Under the pieces are notes generated by a model that was given only the letters and a program-made list of their open reading frames with translations, was not told the DNA's origin and ran no database searches. DNA of 64,000 nt from the NCBI RefSeq assembly GCF_014645015.1, contig NZ_BMLC01000003.1, forward strand, positions 121,109-185,108, given 5' to 3'. Made by a program: the position numbers and the translations under genes. Source of the DNA: Salinibacterium xinjiangense (GTDB lineage Bacteria; Actinomycetota; Actinomycetes; Actinomycetales; Microbacteriaceae). Below are positions 26,306 through 35,993 of this stretch, piece by piece (position 1 is the stretch's first letter; each line of letters opens with the position of its first letter).

Positions 26306-28612
26306 CTAGAGCTCCCTCGTTGCGAGCAGTGCCACGGGATAGCGAGCCAGCAGCACGCCGACCTCCAGTTCGCCGCCCTCGTATTCGACGCCGGTGATGA
26401 GATCGACGATCGGCCGCTGTGGCAGCAGTACCGTCGTCGAACCCCAGCCGCCGCGAGCCTCCAGCCGGACGGGCAACCGGGTGGCGAGGGTCACGGCGCC
26501 ACCGCGGTCGAAGGCGACGAGGTGCTCCGCAGCCTCGCCGATCGCCGACATCGGCGCATAGCGTGTGAAGAGCCCGGGGTGATCTCGACGGAGGCGAAGG
26601 GCTGCACTCGTCACGAGCAGTTTTGCGGCACCCGTCGAATCGATCGGTGGATGCTCCCCGCCATCGATCGCGGTGAGCAGGGCTCGACGCTGAACAAAAT
26701 CCACGTCCCGGCGGTTGTCGGGATCGACAAGGGAGGTCTCCCACAGTTCGCTGCCCTGGTACACGTCCGGGACACCCGGCGCGGTCAGCTGGATCAGTTT
26801 GGCCGCGAGAGAGTTGGACCAGCCGGGTGGCGATACGCGCTCCACGATGGTCGCGACGATCCCTGCCACGCGCGGGTTGTCGAAGGCGCTGTCGACGAGC
26901 GCGTGCATCCTGGCCTCGAAGTCTTCATCGGGGGCCGCCCAGGCTGTCGAGTTCCCGGCCTCCCTGGCCGCCTTCTCGGCGTAGGCGTGCAGGCGCTCAC
27001 GGGATGCGGGCCACGTGCCCACGATCGACTCCCAGAGGAGGTTCTCGAGCGGTCCGTCACCGAGGGGTGCGAGTTCACGCAGGCTGGTCAGTGTCGACCG
27101 CCATTCGCTGGGAATCTCGGAGAGCACGTCGATGCGGGCTCGCACATCCTCGCCACGCTTGGTGTCGTGAGTGCTGAGCGTCGTCAGCGAGGCGGGGAAG
27201 ACTGCGTGCCGCTTCTCCTGTCGGGAGTGGAACTCGTCGAGGTCAATCGAGAATTCGGAGGGATCGCCACCGACCTCGGTGAGCGACGCGAGTCGTGAGT
27301 ACCGGTAGAACGCGGTGTCTTCCACGCCCTTGGCCATGACCATGCCGGTAGTCTGCTGCAGCCTCTGGGCCGCCGGGTTCGACGGGTCGCTGAGTAAGGG
27401 AAGCAGTACGTCGAAGGCGTCATCCAGGTCGGGCCTGCGATGACGCGCATCGGATACGGCCTGCTCGAGATGCTCGAGACCGTAAGGAAGGTATGAGCGG
27501 TACACCGGGAAGCATGCCGCGATCTCGGCGAGAGCATCGTCAGCCTCGCCGGTCGACAGGGCGTCGGTCTCGTCGGCCAGCATCCTCGCGATCCGCAGGA
27601 TCTCCGACCTCAGGATGCCGTCGGCGATCGCCCGTTTCGTGTCGTGGATGAGGTCAGGCCACGGCTGTTTCGGCGCATCGTCGATGCTCGCGTCGAGCCG
27701 ATCCAGCCGATGACGGCCGGCCGGGTCGACGAGCACACGGTCGATGTCGCCGAGCGCGTCGTATCCGGTCGTTCCTGCGGCCTGCCAGTGGGTGGGCATA
27801 CGTTCGCTGCCCTCGAGGATCTTCTCGACCAGCACATAGGCCGAACCGGTCGCCCTCGCGAGGTCGTCGAGGTAGGCGCCGGGGTCGAGCACACCGTCGG
27901 GGTGGTCGACCCTCAACCCGTCGACGAGTTTCTCGTCGAACCAGCGCACGATCTCGGCGTGGGACTCGTCGAAAACCCACGGCACCTCGACCCGGATCCC
28001 GGCAAGCGAGTTGACGGCGAAGAATCTGCGGTAGTTGAGTTCGGAATCTGCTCGACGCCAGTTCACGAGCTCATAGTGCTGCCGGTGGTGGACGGTTCGA
28101 GCGTCAACCCCGTCGTCGGCGGTGCCCTCGGCGATCGGGAAGCGCTGGTCGTAGTACGCGAGCTGGCCGTCGACGATCGAGAACTCCGGGGACTCCTCGT
28201 CGCCGAGTACCGGGATCCGGATGCGACCGTTGCCGAAATCCCAGTCCACGTCGAAGGCCTCTGCATAGCGCGAGGCCGTGCCGCGCTTGAGCAGGTCCCA
28301 CCACCACGGATTCGTCGCGGGACTCGCGACGCCGACGTGGTTTGGCACGATATCGACGAGCACACCCATGCCACGGCCGTGTGCCGCAGCCGACAGGGCA
28401 TCGAGCCCAGAAGCTCCGCCGCGCGCCGGGTCGATGATGGAGTGATCGATCACGTCGTAGCCGTGGTCAGACCCGTGCTCGGCGGCGAGGAGCGGCGACA
28501 GGTAGACCCAGTCGACGCCCAGCAGCTGCAGGTAGTCGACGAGGTCGGCAGCGGTATTCAGGTCGAATCCAGCCCTGACCTGAAGCCGGTAGGTCGAGAT
28601 CGGGATGCTCAG
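26306..28612 (-). CDS. treY: Malto-oligosyltrehalose synthase
   Basis: 768 residues when read from CTG 28612; the family N-terminus [20 protein letters not shown] follows at once, so the first canonical ATG (28453) is 53 codons too late. No ATG, GTG or TTG lies in frame between the upstream TGA at 28627-28625 and 28612; a ribosome site GGTGAGGAG sits 8 nt before the CTG, and CTGA overlaps the treX stop. GH13 features [19 protein letters not shown] and [11 protein letters not shown] are present. It isomerises the reducing-end maltose unit of glycogen oligomers to trehalose. Confidence 0.93.
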   Translation of the reverse strand: MSIPISTYRLQVRAGFDLNTAADLVDYLQLLGVDWVYLSPLLAAEHGSDHGYDVIDHSIIDPARGGASGLDALSAAAHGRGMGVLVDIVPNHVGVASPATNPWWWDLLKRGTASRYAEAFDVDWDFGNGRIRIPVLGDEESPEFSIVDGQLAYYDQRFPIAEGTADDGVDARTVHHRQHYELVNWRRADSELNYRRFFAVNSLAGIRVEVPWVFDESHAEIVRWFDEKLVDGLRVDHPDGVLDPGAYLDDLARATGSAYVLVEKILEGSERMPTHWQAAGTTGYDALGDIDRVLVDPAGRHRLDRLDASIDDAPKQPWPDLIHDTKRAIADGILRSEILRIARMLADETDALSTGEADDALAEIAACFPVYRSYLPYGLEHLEQAVSDARHRRPDLDDAFDVLLPLLSDPSNPAAQRLQQTTGMVMAKGVEDTAFYRYSRLASLTEVGGDPSEFSIDLDEFHSRQEKRHAVFPASLTTLSTHDTKRGEDVRARIDVLSEIPSEWRSTLTSLRELAPLGDGPLENLLWESIVGTWPASRERLHAYAEKAAREAGNSTAWAAPDEDFEARMHALVDSAFDNPRVAGIVATIVERVSPPGWSNSLAAKLIQLTAPGVPDVYQGSELWETSLVDPDNRRDVDFVQRRALLTAIDGGEHPPIDSTGAAKLLVTSAALRLRRDHPGLFTRYAPMSAIGEAAEHLVAFDRGGAVTLATRLPVRLEARGGWGSTTVLLPQRPIVDLITGVEYEGGELEVGVLLARYPVALLATREL

Positions 28613-30726
28613 GATGTCTTCTCCTCACCAGCACGCAGCACTATGACGGAACGTCCGCCGACCGTGATGGATTCTCCAGCGAGCACGTTGCCCTCTGGCG
28701 CGGTGGGGATGGAGGTGTCGAGCACGAGATCCCAATTGGCTCCGTACTCGGCGGACGGGAGCTCGAATGTCACTCCCTCGTCCGAGGCGTTGAAGTAGAG
28801 CAGGAAGTTCGCGTCGCTGATGTCCTGCCCGCGCGCGTCCCTGGCCCTGATGCCATCACCATTGAGGAACATGCCGATCGACTTGACGTAGTCGACGTCC
28901 CAGTCCTCGTCGGTCATCGCAGATGCATCCGTGCTCATCCACTCGACGTCTCGCAGCGGCTCGCCTTCTGCGCGCCTGACATGTCGTCCCGTGAAGAACC
29001 GCTTGCGCCTGAAGACCGGGTGGTTGGCCCTGAGCGTCGCCACCATCGACGTGAACGCCATGAGCGACTCATCGATATTCGCCCAGTCGACCCAGCTCAG
29101 CTCGGAATCCTGCGCGTAGGTGTTGTTGTTTCCGTTCTGGGTGCGTCCCATCTCGTCACCGTGAAGCAGCATCGGCACACCCTGCGACAGGAACAGCGTG
29201 GTGATGAAGTTGCGCTGCTGGCGTGCCCTGATCTCGAGCACTACCGCATCATCGGTCTCGCCCTCGGCTCCGCCATTCCACGAGCGGTTGTGCGACTCAC
29301 CGTCGTTGTTGTCTTCACCGTTGGCGACGTTGTTCTTCTCGTTGTACGACACGAGGTCGCGCAACGTGAATCCGTCGTGGGCTGTGACGAAGTTGATGGA
29401 TGCCACTGGCCGCCGACCCGACGCCTCATACAGTTCAGGCGATCCACTCAACCGGCTCACGAACTCGCCGAGCGTTGCAGGCTCGCCCCGCCAGAAGTCG
29501 CGGACGGTATCGCGGTACTTGCCGTTCCACTCCGTCCACTGCGGTGGGAAATTTCCGACCTGGTAGCCACCGGGGCCGATGTCCCAGGGCTCGGCAATCA
29601 GCTTCACCTGGGAAACCACTGGATCCTGCTGCACGAGTTCGAAGAAGGTCGAGAGCTTGTCGACGTCGTAGAACTCGCGGGCAAGGGTGGATGCCAGGTC
29701 GAACCTGAACCCGTCGACGTGCATCTCGGTCACCCAGTAGCGCAGCGAATCCATGATCAGCTGGAGCGAGTGCGGGTGACGCACGTTGAAGGAGTTACCG
29801 GTGCCCGTGTAATCCATGTAGTGCTTCATGTCGTCATCGACGAGCCGGTAGTACGCGGCGTTGTCGATTCCCCTGAAGGAGATGGTCGGGCCGAGGTGGT
29901 TTCCCTCTGCAGTGTGGTTGTAGACGACGTCGAGGATGACCTCGATGCCGGCGTGGTGCAGCGCTCGCACCATGCTCTTGAACTCGAGCACCTGCTGCCC
30001 GTGATCGCCGGTAGAGGAGTAGGCGGCGTGCGGCGCGAAGAAGCCGATCGTGTTGTAACCCCAGTAGTTCGAGAGCCCCTGGTCCTGCAGCACCGAGTCG
30101 TTCACGAACTGGTGTACTGGCATCAGTTCGATCGCGGTGATCCCGAGCTTATGAAGGTGCTCGATCACGGCGGGATGGGCGATACCGGCGTAGGTGCCGC
30201 GCTGTTCCTCGGGGATGTCCGGGTGCGTCGCCGTCAGGCCTTTGACGTGCGCCTCGTAGATGACGGTGTCGTTGTAGGCGATCCTCGGGGAGGATTCGCC
30301 CGTCCAGTCGAAGAAGGGGTTCACGACGACGCCGCGCATCATGTGGCTGGCGGAATCCTCGTTGTTCTCAGAATCCTCGTCGCCGAAGGTATAGGAGAAC
30401 AGTGACTGGTCCCAGTCGATGTCGCCGCTGGTGGCCTTCGCGTACGGGTCGAGCAGCAGCTTCGATCCGTTGGCGCGCGCACCGTTGGCCGGGTCGTACG
30501 GCCCGTAGACGCGGTAGCCGTAGAGCTGTCCAGCCTGCACAGTGGGGAGGTAAGCATGCCAGATGAAGGCATCGACCTCGGTCAGGGGGATGCGTGTCTC
30601 CACGCCGTCGTCGAAGAGGCACAGCTCGACTTTTTCGGCAGCTTCGCTGAAGATCGCGAAGTTCGTTCCACTGCCGTCGAAGGTCGCGCCTAGGGGATAT
30701 GCCGTTCCCGGCCAGTTTTCTACCAT
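28609..30726 (-). CDS. treX: Glycogen debranching enzyme (isoamylase type)
   Basis: 705 residues. CBM48 at the N-terminus, then GH13 regions [19 protein letters not shown] (nucleophile), [10 protein letters not shown] (acid) and [21 protein letters not shown], diagnostic for GlgX/TreX. It removes alpha-1,6 branches of glycogen to feed TreY and TreZ; the three genes overlap or abut (treX-treY-treZ), forming one operon for trehalose as an osmotic, cold or desiccation protectant. ATG 30724-30726 starts the operon; its promoter must lie in 30727-31104. Confidence 0.95.
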   Translation of the reverse strand: MVENWPGTAYPLGATFDGSGTNFAIFSEAAEKVELCLFDDGVETRIPLTEVDAFIWHAYLPTVQAGQLYGYRVYGPYDPANGARANGSKLLLDPYAKATSGDIDWDQSLFSYTFGDEDSENNEDSASHMMRGVVVNPFFDWTGESSPRIAYNDTVIYEAHVKGLTATHPDIPEEQRGTYAGIAHPAVIEHLHKLGITAIELMPVHQFVNDSVLQDQGLSNYWGYNTIGFFAPHAAYSSTGDHGQQVLEFKSMVRALHHAGIEVILDVVYNHTAEGNHLGPTISFRGIDNAAYYRLVDDDMKHYMDYTGTGNSFNVRHPHSLQLIMDSLRYWVTEMHVDGFRFDLASTLAREFYDVDKLSTFFELVQQDPVVSQVKLIAEPWDIGPGGYQVGNFPPQWTEWNGKYRDTVRDFWRGEPATLGEFVSRLSGSPELYEASGRRPVASINFVTAHDGFTLRDLVSYNEKNNVANGEDNNDGESHNRSWNGGAEGETDDAVVLEIRARQQRNFITTLFLSQGVPMLLHGDEMGRTQNGNNNTYAQDSELSWVDWANIDESLMAFTSMVATLRANHPVFRRKRFFTGRHVRRAEGEPLRDVEWMSTDASAMTDEDWDVDYVKSIGMFLNGDGIRARDARGQDISDANFLLYFNASDEGVTFELPSAEYGANWDLVLDTSIPTAPEGNVLAGESITVGGRSVIVLRAGEEKTS

Positions 30727-31104
30727 GACTCAGTCGACCGAAGAAGATGCGGTTGCTGTTGCGAGAGGCTCATGTAACTCCACGCTACCGGAGGGCTGGA
30801 TGTACGTTGCGTGATGGGTGAACCGGTCACGTTCAACGGCGCGGAGCACACTCCGTGCGTCGCGCTCCGGGTATCGCCGGTCGCAGACCCGCCATTCGTG
30901 CATCGAGATGATGTCGAGGCGGATGTCTTTATTCGTGGGTGAAGCAGGTTGTCAGATTGCATGTAAAGAACCTCCGGCGTCGATTCTAGGCAGCGCCGGA
31001 AATGCACCCAGGGGGGTTGTGCTCGGAGAATTCTCCGGCTATCTGCCATGAAACCGGTGGAGTCGGAACCGCCTGTGCCGAAACGACTCGGCTAGGTTGT
31101 CAGC
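30727..31104. other. Intergenic region upstream of treX and of a glycosyltransferase
   Basis: 378 nt between divergent genes. It has lower coding likeness in all frames. Two short plus-strand frames (30725-30814 and 30811-30942, overlapping as GTGA) were seen, but the first starts inside the treX start codon and neither resembles a known protein. Presumably it holds the promoters of both neighbours; I see no palindrome or clear sigma-A box. Confidence 0.5.
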
Positions 31105-31950
31105 ATGGTCCAGACCCGTCCCACCGTGTCCATCGTGATTCCGGCATGGAACGAGGAAGACACGATCAAGGCGTGCGTGCTTGCGGCGCTCGACCAGACT
31201 GTCGCTGCGCTCGAGGTGATCGTGGTCGACAACATGTCGACGGATGGCACGGCCCAGGTCGTCCATGCCCTGCAGCTCGCTTTTCCGGATGCGCCCCTGA
31301 AGTACCTGCAGCAGCAGGACGTGCAGGGCCTCATCCCGACGCGCAACTTCGGACTCGACCAGGCGCGCGGCGACATTCTCGGACGGATCGACTCAGACTC
31401 GGTGCTCGAGCCGACCTGGGTCGAGGAGGTGCAGAAAGCGTTCACCGACCCCGAGGTGGCGGCGTGCACCGGCCCGGTCATCTACTACGACATGCCGCTT
31501 CGCCGATTCGGTGCCATCGCGGATAACGCCATCCGGCGAGCCATGATCGTGATAACACGGGACTATCATCTGCTGTTCGGCAGCAACATGGCCCTCCGAG
31601 CAACGGCCTGGCAGCTCATCCGGTCTGAGGCGTGCCTCGACGCGGACGACGAACTCCACGAGGACATCGATCTCTCGATCCACCTCCACGAGCATGCGCG
31701 GAAGGTCGTGTACTCCTCGGACATGGTGACCGGCATGTCGGCCCGGCGACTCGACGATAATCCGCGCGAGTTCTACAGCTATGTCATGCGGTTCGAGCGA
31801 ACGTATAAGAAGCACAAAGTGCGCAATATCGCGCTGCGGGCGCCGATGGCGATCCTGATGTCGGCGTATCCGGCACTGAAGGCCATGCGCGCTGGCGAGT
31901 TGTTGAACAAAGCAAGCGAATTGCGCAGGGAGCAGAGATCGACGGAGTAG
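31105..31950 (+). CDS. Glycosyltransferase family 2
   Basis: 281 residues. GT-A fold: TVSIVIPAWNEEDTIKACVL, EVIVVDNMSTDGTAQVV, and the metal-binding GRIDSDSVLEPTWVEE (DxD-like). Later acceptor motifs are LRRFGAIADNAIRRA, SNMALRATAW and the base in DDELHEDIDLSIHLHE (ED). No membrane anchor except a weak hydrophobic stretch near 250. It likely adds a sugar to a lipid or polymer; the acceptor cannot be told. The DUF1697 gene starts near its stop. Confidence 0.88.
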   Translation: MVQTRPTVSIVIPAWNEEDTIKACVLAALDQTVAALEVIVVDNMSTDGTAQVVHALQLAFPDAPLKYLQQQDVQGLIPTRNFGLDQARGDILGRIDSDSVLEPTWVEEVQKAFTDPEVAACTGPVIYYDMPLRRFGAIADNAIRRAMIVITRDYHLLFGSNMALRATAWQLIRSEACLDADDELHEDIDLSIHLHEHARKVVYSSDMVTGMSARRLDDNPREFYSYVMRFERTYKKHKVRNIALRAPMAILMSAYPALKAMRAGELLNKASELRREQRSTE

Positions 31951-32477
31951 TCGAGGGCGCGCGCTCGGTCGCGCTGCTGCGCGGAATCAACGTGGGCCCC
32001 ACGACGAAGGTCCCGATGGCAGTGCTGCGCACCGCCTTCGAAGAAGCTGGTGCGACAGACGTCGTGACCGTGCTCAATAGCGGGAACGTCGTATTCACCG
32101 GGAACGTAGATACGGCGGCGCTCGAGAAGCAGATCGCCTGCGAGACCGGGGTGACCACGACCATCCTCGTCATCGACGCCGTGCGCTTCCGGCGGATTGC
32201 TGCCGCGTTCCCATTTGAGGGCGACGAGTCGAAACTCACCATCACCTTCATGTCCAGTGTTCCGGCGCATGTGGAGGTGCCGGATGGGCTCGCCCCCGAA
32301 CTCGTCGCCATCGGCGCCGAGGCTGCCTACCAGTGGATGCCAGACGGAATATCGAAGACGAAGCTGAAGCCGTCGTTCTGGCGGCAGTTCGGACGTGATG
32401 CCACGGCTCGAAATCTCAGGACGGTCTCGAGGCTGCTGGTGCTGCTCGACGACACCGCGGCCGGGAATCTGTCGTAA
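31938..32477 (+). CDS. DUF1697 protein; start codon unclear
   Basis: About 179 residues if it starts at ATC 31938. The family core SVALLRGINVGPTTKVPMAV begins upstream of the first standard start (GTG 31992, inside the RGINVG motif), so that GTG would remove the first beta-strand. In this frame no ATG, GTG or TTG exists from 31917 to 31989. AGGGAG at 31927-31932 precedes ATC 31938. Later features (LNSGNVVFTGNV, ITFMSSVPAHVE) agree with DUF1697, a small fold of unknown function. It could be a non-standard start, or a gene that has lost its start. Confidence 0.75.
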   Translation: MDGVVEGARSVALLRGINVGPTTKVPMAVLRTAFEEAGATDVVTVLNSGNVVFTGNVDTAALEKQIACETGVTTTILVIDAVRFRRIAAAFPFEGDESKLTITFMSSVPAHVEVPDGLAPELVAIGAEAAYQWMPDGISKTKLKPSFWRQFGRDATARNLRTVSRLLVLLDDTAAGNLS

Positions 32478-32484
32478 GATCGGG

Positions 32485-32585
32485 AAGAACACGGGAGTCC
32501 GGTGAGCCGGGCTGAGAGGAAGCTTCTCCAAGCTTCGACCGTCGAACCTGATATGGATCATGCCAGCGCAGGGAGGCAATCTCGA
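32485..32585 (+). ncRNA. TPP (thi-box) riboswitch
   Basis: The conserved landmarks are present in order: CGGGAGTCC...GCTGAGAGG, then GAACCTGATATGGATCATGCC and CAGCGCAGGGAG, matching the thiamine-pyrophosphate aptamer (CUGAGA; ACCUGA.CUGGAUAAUGCCAGCG.AGGGA). It lies between the DUF1697 stop and the ykoE start, so TPP binding would switch off import genes. 3' of it, GTGCC (32591-32595) and GGCAC (32609-32613) can form a hairpin over the AAAGG ribosome site before ATG 32617, suggesting translational control (inference). Confidence 0.93.
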
Positions 32586-32616
32586 AACCCGTGCCGTTTC
32601 ATTCGAAAGGCACGAA

Positions 32617-33240
32617 ATGACGACAACACTCCCCACTGCGCTGCCTTCGACGCTGGGTTCGCGCTTCCGCTGGCGCGTCGTCGATATCGTCGTGGCCAGC
32701 GTCATCGGCGTTGCGAGCGGGCTCGTCTTCGTGGCATGGAACGTCGCATCCAATCCCATCACAGACCCTCTTGCGGCGCTTCTTCCCGGCTTGCAGGCAG
32801 TCGGTGGCGGATTCTGGTTGTTCGCCGGTGTGCTGACCGCCATCGTCGTGCGCAAGCCGGGAGCGGCCCTCTACGGCGAGCTCGTCGCGGCGACCGTCTC
32901 GGCTCTCATCGGCAACCAGTGGGGGCCACTCACTCTCGTCAGTGGGGCGGTGCAGGGCCTCGGCGCCGAACTGGTCTTCGCGATCTTCCTGTACGCCAAC
33001 TGGCGGTTCGGGGTCGCGATCCTCGCCGGCGTGGGAGCGGGAATCGGCATGGCCGTGACCGACCTCACGCTCTGGTACCCGGGCTCCGATACCCCGTTCA
33101 TCGTGATCTACACGATCTCGGCCATGGTGGGCGGAGCGCTCATCGCGGGCCTGCTCTCGTGGCTCGCGATGCGCGGGCTGGCCCGCACCGGTGCGCTCAA
33201 TCGGTTCGCGGCGGGTCGAGAGATCGCGAAACGCGTCTGA
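32617..33240 (+). CDS. ykoE: Thiamine/HMP ECF transporter S component (YkoE family)
   Basis: 207 residues from ATG 32617. Five or six membrane helices with RVVDIVVASVIGVASGLVF, ALLPGLQAVGGGFWLFAG, YGELVAATVSALIGNQWGP (conserved in YkoE) and AEILF-like segments. It is the substrate-binding subunit of an ECF transporter for thiamine or its hydroxymethylpyrimidine precursor, and the TPP riboswitch in front of it supports that. First of three genes ykoE-ykoD-ykoC that overlap. Confidence 0.9.
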   Translation: MTTTLPTALPSTLGSRFRWRVVDIVVASVIGVASGLVFVAWNVASNPITDPLAALLPGLQAVGGGFWLFAGVLTAIVVRKPGAALYGELVAATVSALIGNQWGPLTLVSGAVQGLGAELVFAIFLYANWRFGVAILAGVGAGIGMAVTDLTLWYPGSDTPFIVIYTISAMVGGALIAGLLSWLAMRGLARTGALNRFAAGREIAKRV

Positions 33241-34670
33241 GCACGATCATCCCCGCGTCTGTCGCCATCTCCGGCTGGGGATGGCGGCACGCGGGGCGCC
33301 TCGCATGGGCTGTTCGCGGCCTCGACCTCAGCATCGAGCCCGGGCAGCGGGTGCTCCTGCTCGGGGCATCCGGTGCAGGCAAGTCCACGCTGCTCCATGC
33401 GCTTGCCGGTGTGCTCGCCGACGATGAGGGCGACCGTGAAGGCACCATGCTTATCGATGGGCGGAGGCCAGCCCCCGGTCGCGCAGGGCTGGTGCTCCAG
33501 GATCCAGACAGCCAGCTGATCCTCGCGAGAGTCGGTGACGATGTCGCCTTCGGTTGCGAGAACCTCGGTGTGCCGAGGGATGAGACGTGGCGGCGGGTTC
33601 GTGAATCACTCGAGTCTGTCGGGCTCTCCGTCCCGCTCGACCGTTCGACCACAGCTCTCTCGGGAGGGCAGAAGCAGAGACTGGCGCTCGCGGGAGTGTT
33701 AGCGATGCGGCCCGGCCTGATCCTGCTCGATGAGCCGACCGCGAACCTCGACCCCGACGGTGTTACCGACGTGCGGGACGCCGTGGCGAGGGTGGCGCAC
33801 GACACCGGAGCGACGCTCGTGGTGATCGAACACCGGGTGGCGGTGTGGCAGCACGTCGTCGATCGGGTGGTCGTGCTCGGCGCGGGAGCCGGTGTGGTCG
33901 CCGACGGGGATCCCGCCAGCGTGCTGGAGGCGCGCGGTGTGGAACTCGCCGCTGGCGGGGTCTGGGTCGCGGGCCATCCACCGGTGCATCCGCCCCGGCG
34001 GGCAGGGCGGGAGCGGATCGCGGTGCTCGACACTCATGGGCTCGCCGCCGGGAGGGCTCGCGAGGCCGTGCAGTCCGGGCTCGACCTGACGATCCTGAGC
34101 GGTGCCACCCTCGCGATCACCGGAGCGAACGGCACAGGGAAGTCGACTCTCGGGCTCACTCTCGCCGGGCTGTTGCCGCCGGTCGGGGGAGTGGTGACCG
34201 CGAGCGAAGCGCTTGCAGCCGGGGCTGGGCCGTATCCGATCACCTGGCGTTCCCGGCAACTGTTGACCCGCATCGGCACCGTGTTCCAGCAGCCGGAGCA
34301 CCAATTTCTCGCGTCGACGGTGCGTGCTGAGCTTGCCGTTGGCCCCAAAGCCCTCGGCCTGGCTGCCGCCGAAATCGATTCACGGGTGACGGAGTTGCTC
34401 GAGAGGCTGCGACTGGGAAGACTCGCCGAAGCAAACCCGTTCACTCTCTCCGGCGGCGAGAAACGCCGGCTGAGCGTGGCGACGTTGCTGGCGACCCGGC
34501 CGGGAGTCCTCGTGCTGGATGAACCAACCTTCGGACAGGATTCCCGCACCTGGGCCGAGCTCGTCGCTCTGCTCGCCGAGCTGGTCGGGGATGGCACAGC
34601 CCTCGTTGCGATAACCCATGACCTCGACCTCATGGATGCGCTCGCCGACTCCACCGTGACCCTCGCGTGA
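33237..34670 (+). CDS. ykoD: ECF transporter ATPase, duplicated (YkoD)
   Basis: 477 residues with two ABC domains: Walker A GASGAGKSTLL (about 45) and GANGTGKSTLG (about 300), signatures LSGGQKQRLALAG and LSGGEKRRLSVAT, Walker B LILLDEPTANLDPDG and VLVLDEPTFGQDSRT. It energises the YkoE/YkoC transporter. No ATG, GTG or TTG lies near the conserved start; the frame's N-terminus fits CTG 33237, which shares CTGA with the ykoE stop. The first standard GTG (about 33350) would remove the first strands before Walker A. Confidence 0.9.
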   Translation: MSTIIPASVAISGWGWRHAGRLAWAVRGLDLSIEPGQRVLLLGASGAGKSTLLHALAGVLADDEGDREGTMLIDGRRPAPGRAGLVLQDPDSQLILARVGDDVAFGCENLGVPRDETWRRVRESLESVGLSVPLDRSTTALSGGQKQRLALAGVLAMRPGLILLDEPTANLDPDGVTDVRDAVARVAHDTGATLVVIEHRVAVWQHVVDRVVVLGAGAGVVADGDPASVLEARGVELAAGGVWVAGHPPVHPPRRAGRERIAVLDTHGLAAGRAREAVQSGLDLTILSGATLAITGANGTGKSTLGLTLAGLLPPVGGVVTASEALAAGAGPYPITWRSRQLLTRIGTVFQQPEHQFLASTVRAELAVGPKALGLAAAEIDSRVTELLERLRLGRLAEANPFTLSGGEKRRLSVATLLATRPGVLVLDEPTFGQDSRTWAELVALLAELVGDGTALVAITHDLDLMDALADSTVTLA

Positions 34671-35452
34671 CCGCCGTGAACCCTGCGATTCCTGTGAACC
34701 CCGTGATTCCCGTGAACCCCGTGGCCCGGCTCGGTGCGACGCTGCTGCTTGCGCTGTGCCTCGTGCTGACGATCGACTGGGTTTCGGCGAGTGTCGCGCT
34801 GGTGCTCGAACTGGTGGTCTTCGTGTTCATCAGGATGCCAGCACGGCAGTTCTGGCTGCGAACTCTGCCGGTCTGGGTGGCGGCTCCACTCACCGGCGTC
34901 ACGATCGCCCTGTACGGACGTACCGAGGGCACCGTCTTCTTCGAGTTCGCCTTCGCTCGCGTGAGTGAAGGCTCGATCACGCTGGCCATCGCGACGGTGC
35001 TGCGGGTGCTGGCGATCGGGCTTCCGGCCGTCGTGCTGTTCGTGACCATCGATCCGACGGAACTGGCCGACGGTCTTGCTCAGCGGCTGCGGCTGCCTGC
35101 CCGGTTCGTGCTGGGTGCCCTCGCCGGTATGCGACTCATCTCGCTGTTCCTGGACGACTGGCGCTCTCTCGAACTCGCCCGCCGTGCACGCGGGGTCGCA
35201 GACAGTGGGCGGATCCGTCGGCTGGCCGGGCAGGCCTTCGCACTGTTCGTGCTGTCCATCCGCCGCGGGAGCACCCTGGCCACGGCCATGGAGGCTCGAG
35301 GATTCGGGGCTGACGTGCAGCGGACCTGGGCTCGTGAATCCCCCTGGGGCGCGCGAGAGTGGCTCGTGATGGCCGCCGGGCTGTCGATCGGACTGGTCGC
35401 TATCGTCGCTGCCGTGGCATCCGGAAGGTGGAATTTCATTGTCGGCCCCTGA
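34667..35452 (+). CDS. ykoC: ECF transporter T component (YkoC)
   Basis: 261 residues from GTG 34667, sharing GTGA with the ykoD stop. The first 25 codons contain three 18-nt tandem copies (34676-34729), so several GTG starts are possible. The rest has the EcfT pattern of about five helices with VPTELADGLAQRLRLPARFVLGALAGMRLI and RRARGVADSGRIRRL; two coupling helices (AxxARG..) in LARRARG and MEARGFGADVQRTW contact the ATPases. Confidence 0.88.
   Translation: MTAVNPAIPVNPVIPVNPVARLGATLLLALCLVLTIDWVSASVALVLELVVFVFIRMPARQFWLRTLPVWVAAPLTGVTIALYGRTEGTVFFEFAFARVSEGSITLAIATVLRVLAIGLPAVVLFVTIDPTELADGLAQRLRLPARFVLGALAGMRLISLFLDDWRSLELARRARGVADSGRIRRLAGQAFALFVLSIRRGSTLATAMEARGFGADVQRTWARESPWGAREWLVMAAGLSIGLVAIVAAVASGRWNFIVGP
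34676..34729 (+). repeat. 18-bp tandem repeat at the start of ykoC, 3 copies
   Basis: Three copies of gtgaacccygtgattccy at 34676-34693, 34694-34711 and 34712-34729; each begins with GTG and stays in frame, giving VNPAIP, VNPVIP and VNPVAR. The repeat is a polymorphism-prone N-terminal tag and supplies extra start codons. Confidence 0.85.
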
Positions 35453-35993
35453 CCCGTTGAGAACCGACGCGGCAACGAGAGTTCTCATCGACGGCCGCTC
35501 CGGTTCGGGCAAGACCGAACTGGCGCGCGCGCTGGTCGACCGCTGGCCCGGATCCCAGCTTGTGAGACTCGACGACCTCTACCCGGGCTGGGATGGGCTG
35601 GATCGTGGCAGCGTCGCCGTCGCCTCGATCCTCATCACGGCACGCTGGCGAGCCTGGGACTGGTCGGCGGAAGCACCCGGCGCCTGGCATCAGCTCGATG
35701 CATCCGCTCCCATCGTCATCGAGGGCGTCGGTGCAATCAGCAGGTCATCGAGGGCGTTGGCGGATGTCGCGGTCTGGGTCGACCTCGACGATGCGACCCG
35801 CAAGTCGCGCGCCCTGCAGCGCGATGGAGACGCTTACGCGCCATTCTGGGAACGCTGGGCGGCCCAGGAGGAACGCTTCATGGCGAGGGAGAACCCGCGA
35901 ACGCTCGCGAGCATGGTGGTGGATGGGGTAGATACCGCCGCAATTGTCGACAGTGTCAGCCGCGCAGCGCGGCCCGGAACTACTCAGCCCTGA
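35439..35993 (+). CDS. P-loop uridine-kinase-like ATP-binding protein
   Basis: 184 residues from TTG 35439, overlapping the ykoC stop by 14 nt. Walker A GRSGSGKTELARALVDRWP (about 20), QLVRLDDLYPGWDGLDRGS with the substrate-site DDLYPGW, and IVIEGVGAISRSSRALADV, typical of uridine kinase-like proteins. It would phosphorylate a nucleoside or another small alcohol, and its place at the end of the thiamine transport genes suggests a salvage role (inference). Confidence 0.82.
   Translation: MSAPDPLRTDAATRVLIDGRSGSGKTELARALVDRWPGSQLVRLDDLYPGWDGLDRGSVAVASILITARWRAWDWSAEAPGAWHQLDASAPIVIEGVGAISRSSRALADVAVWVDLDDATRKSRALQRDGDAYAPFWERWAAQEERFMARENPRTLASMVVDGVDTAAIVDSVSRAARPGTTQP

Noticed and set aside
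28981-30405. 474-codon open frame on the plus strand
   Set aside because: Entirely antisense to treX, whose GH13 motifs are unambiguous; long antisense frames are expected in high-GC DNA.
30725-30942. Two short plus-strand frames overlapping as GTGA between treX and the glycosyltransferase
   Set aside because: The first begins inside the treX start codon, there is no ribosome site, and neither product is recognisable.
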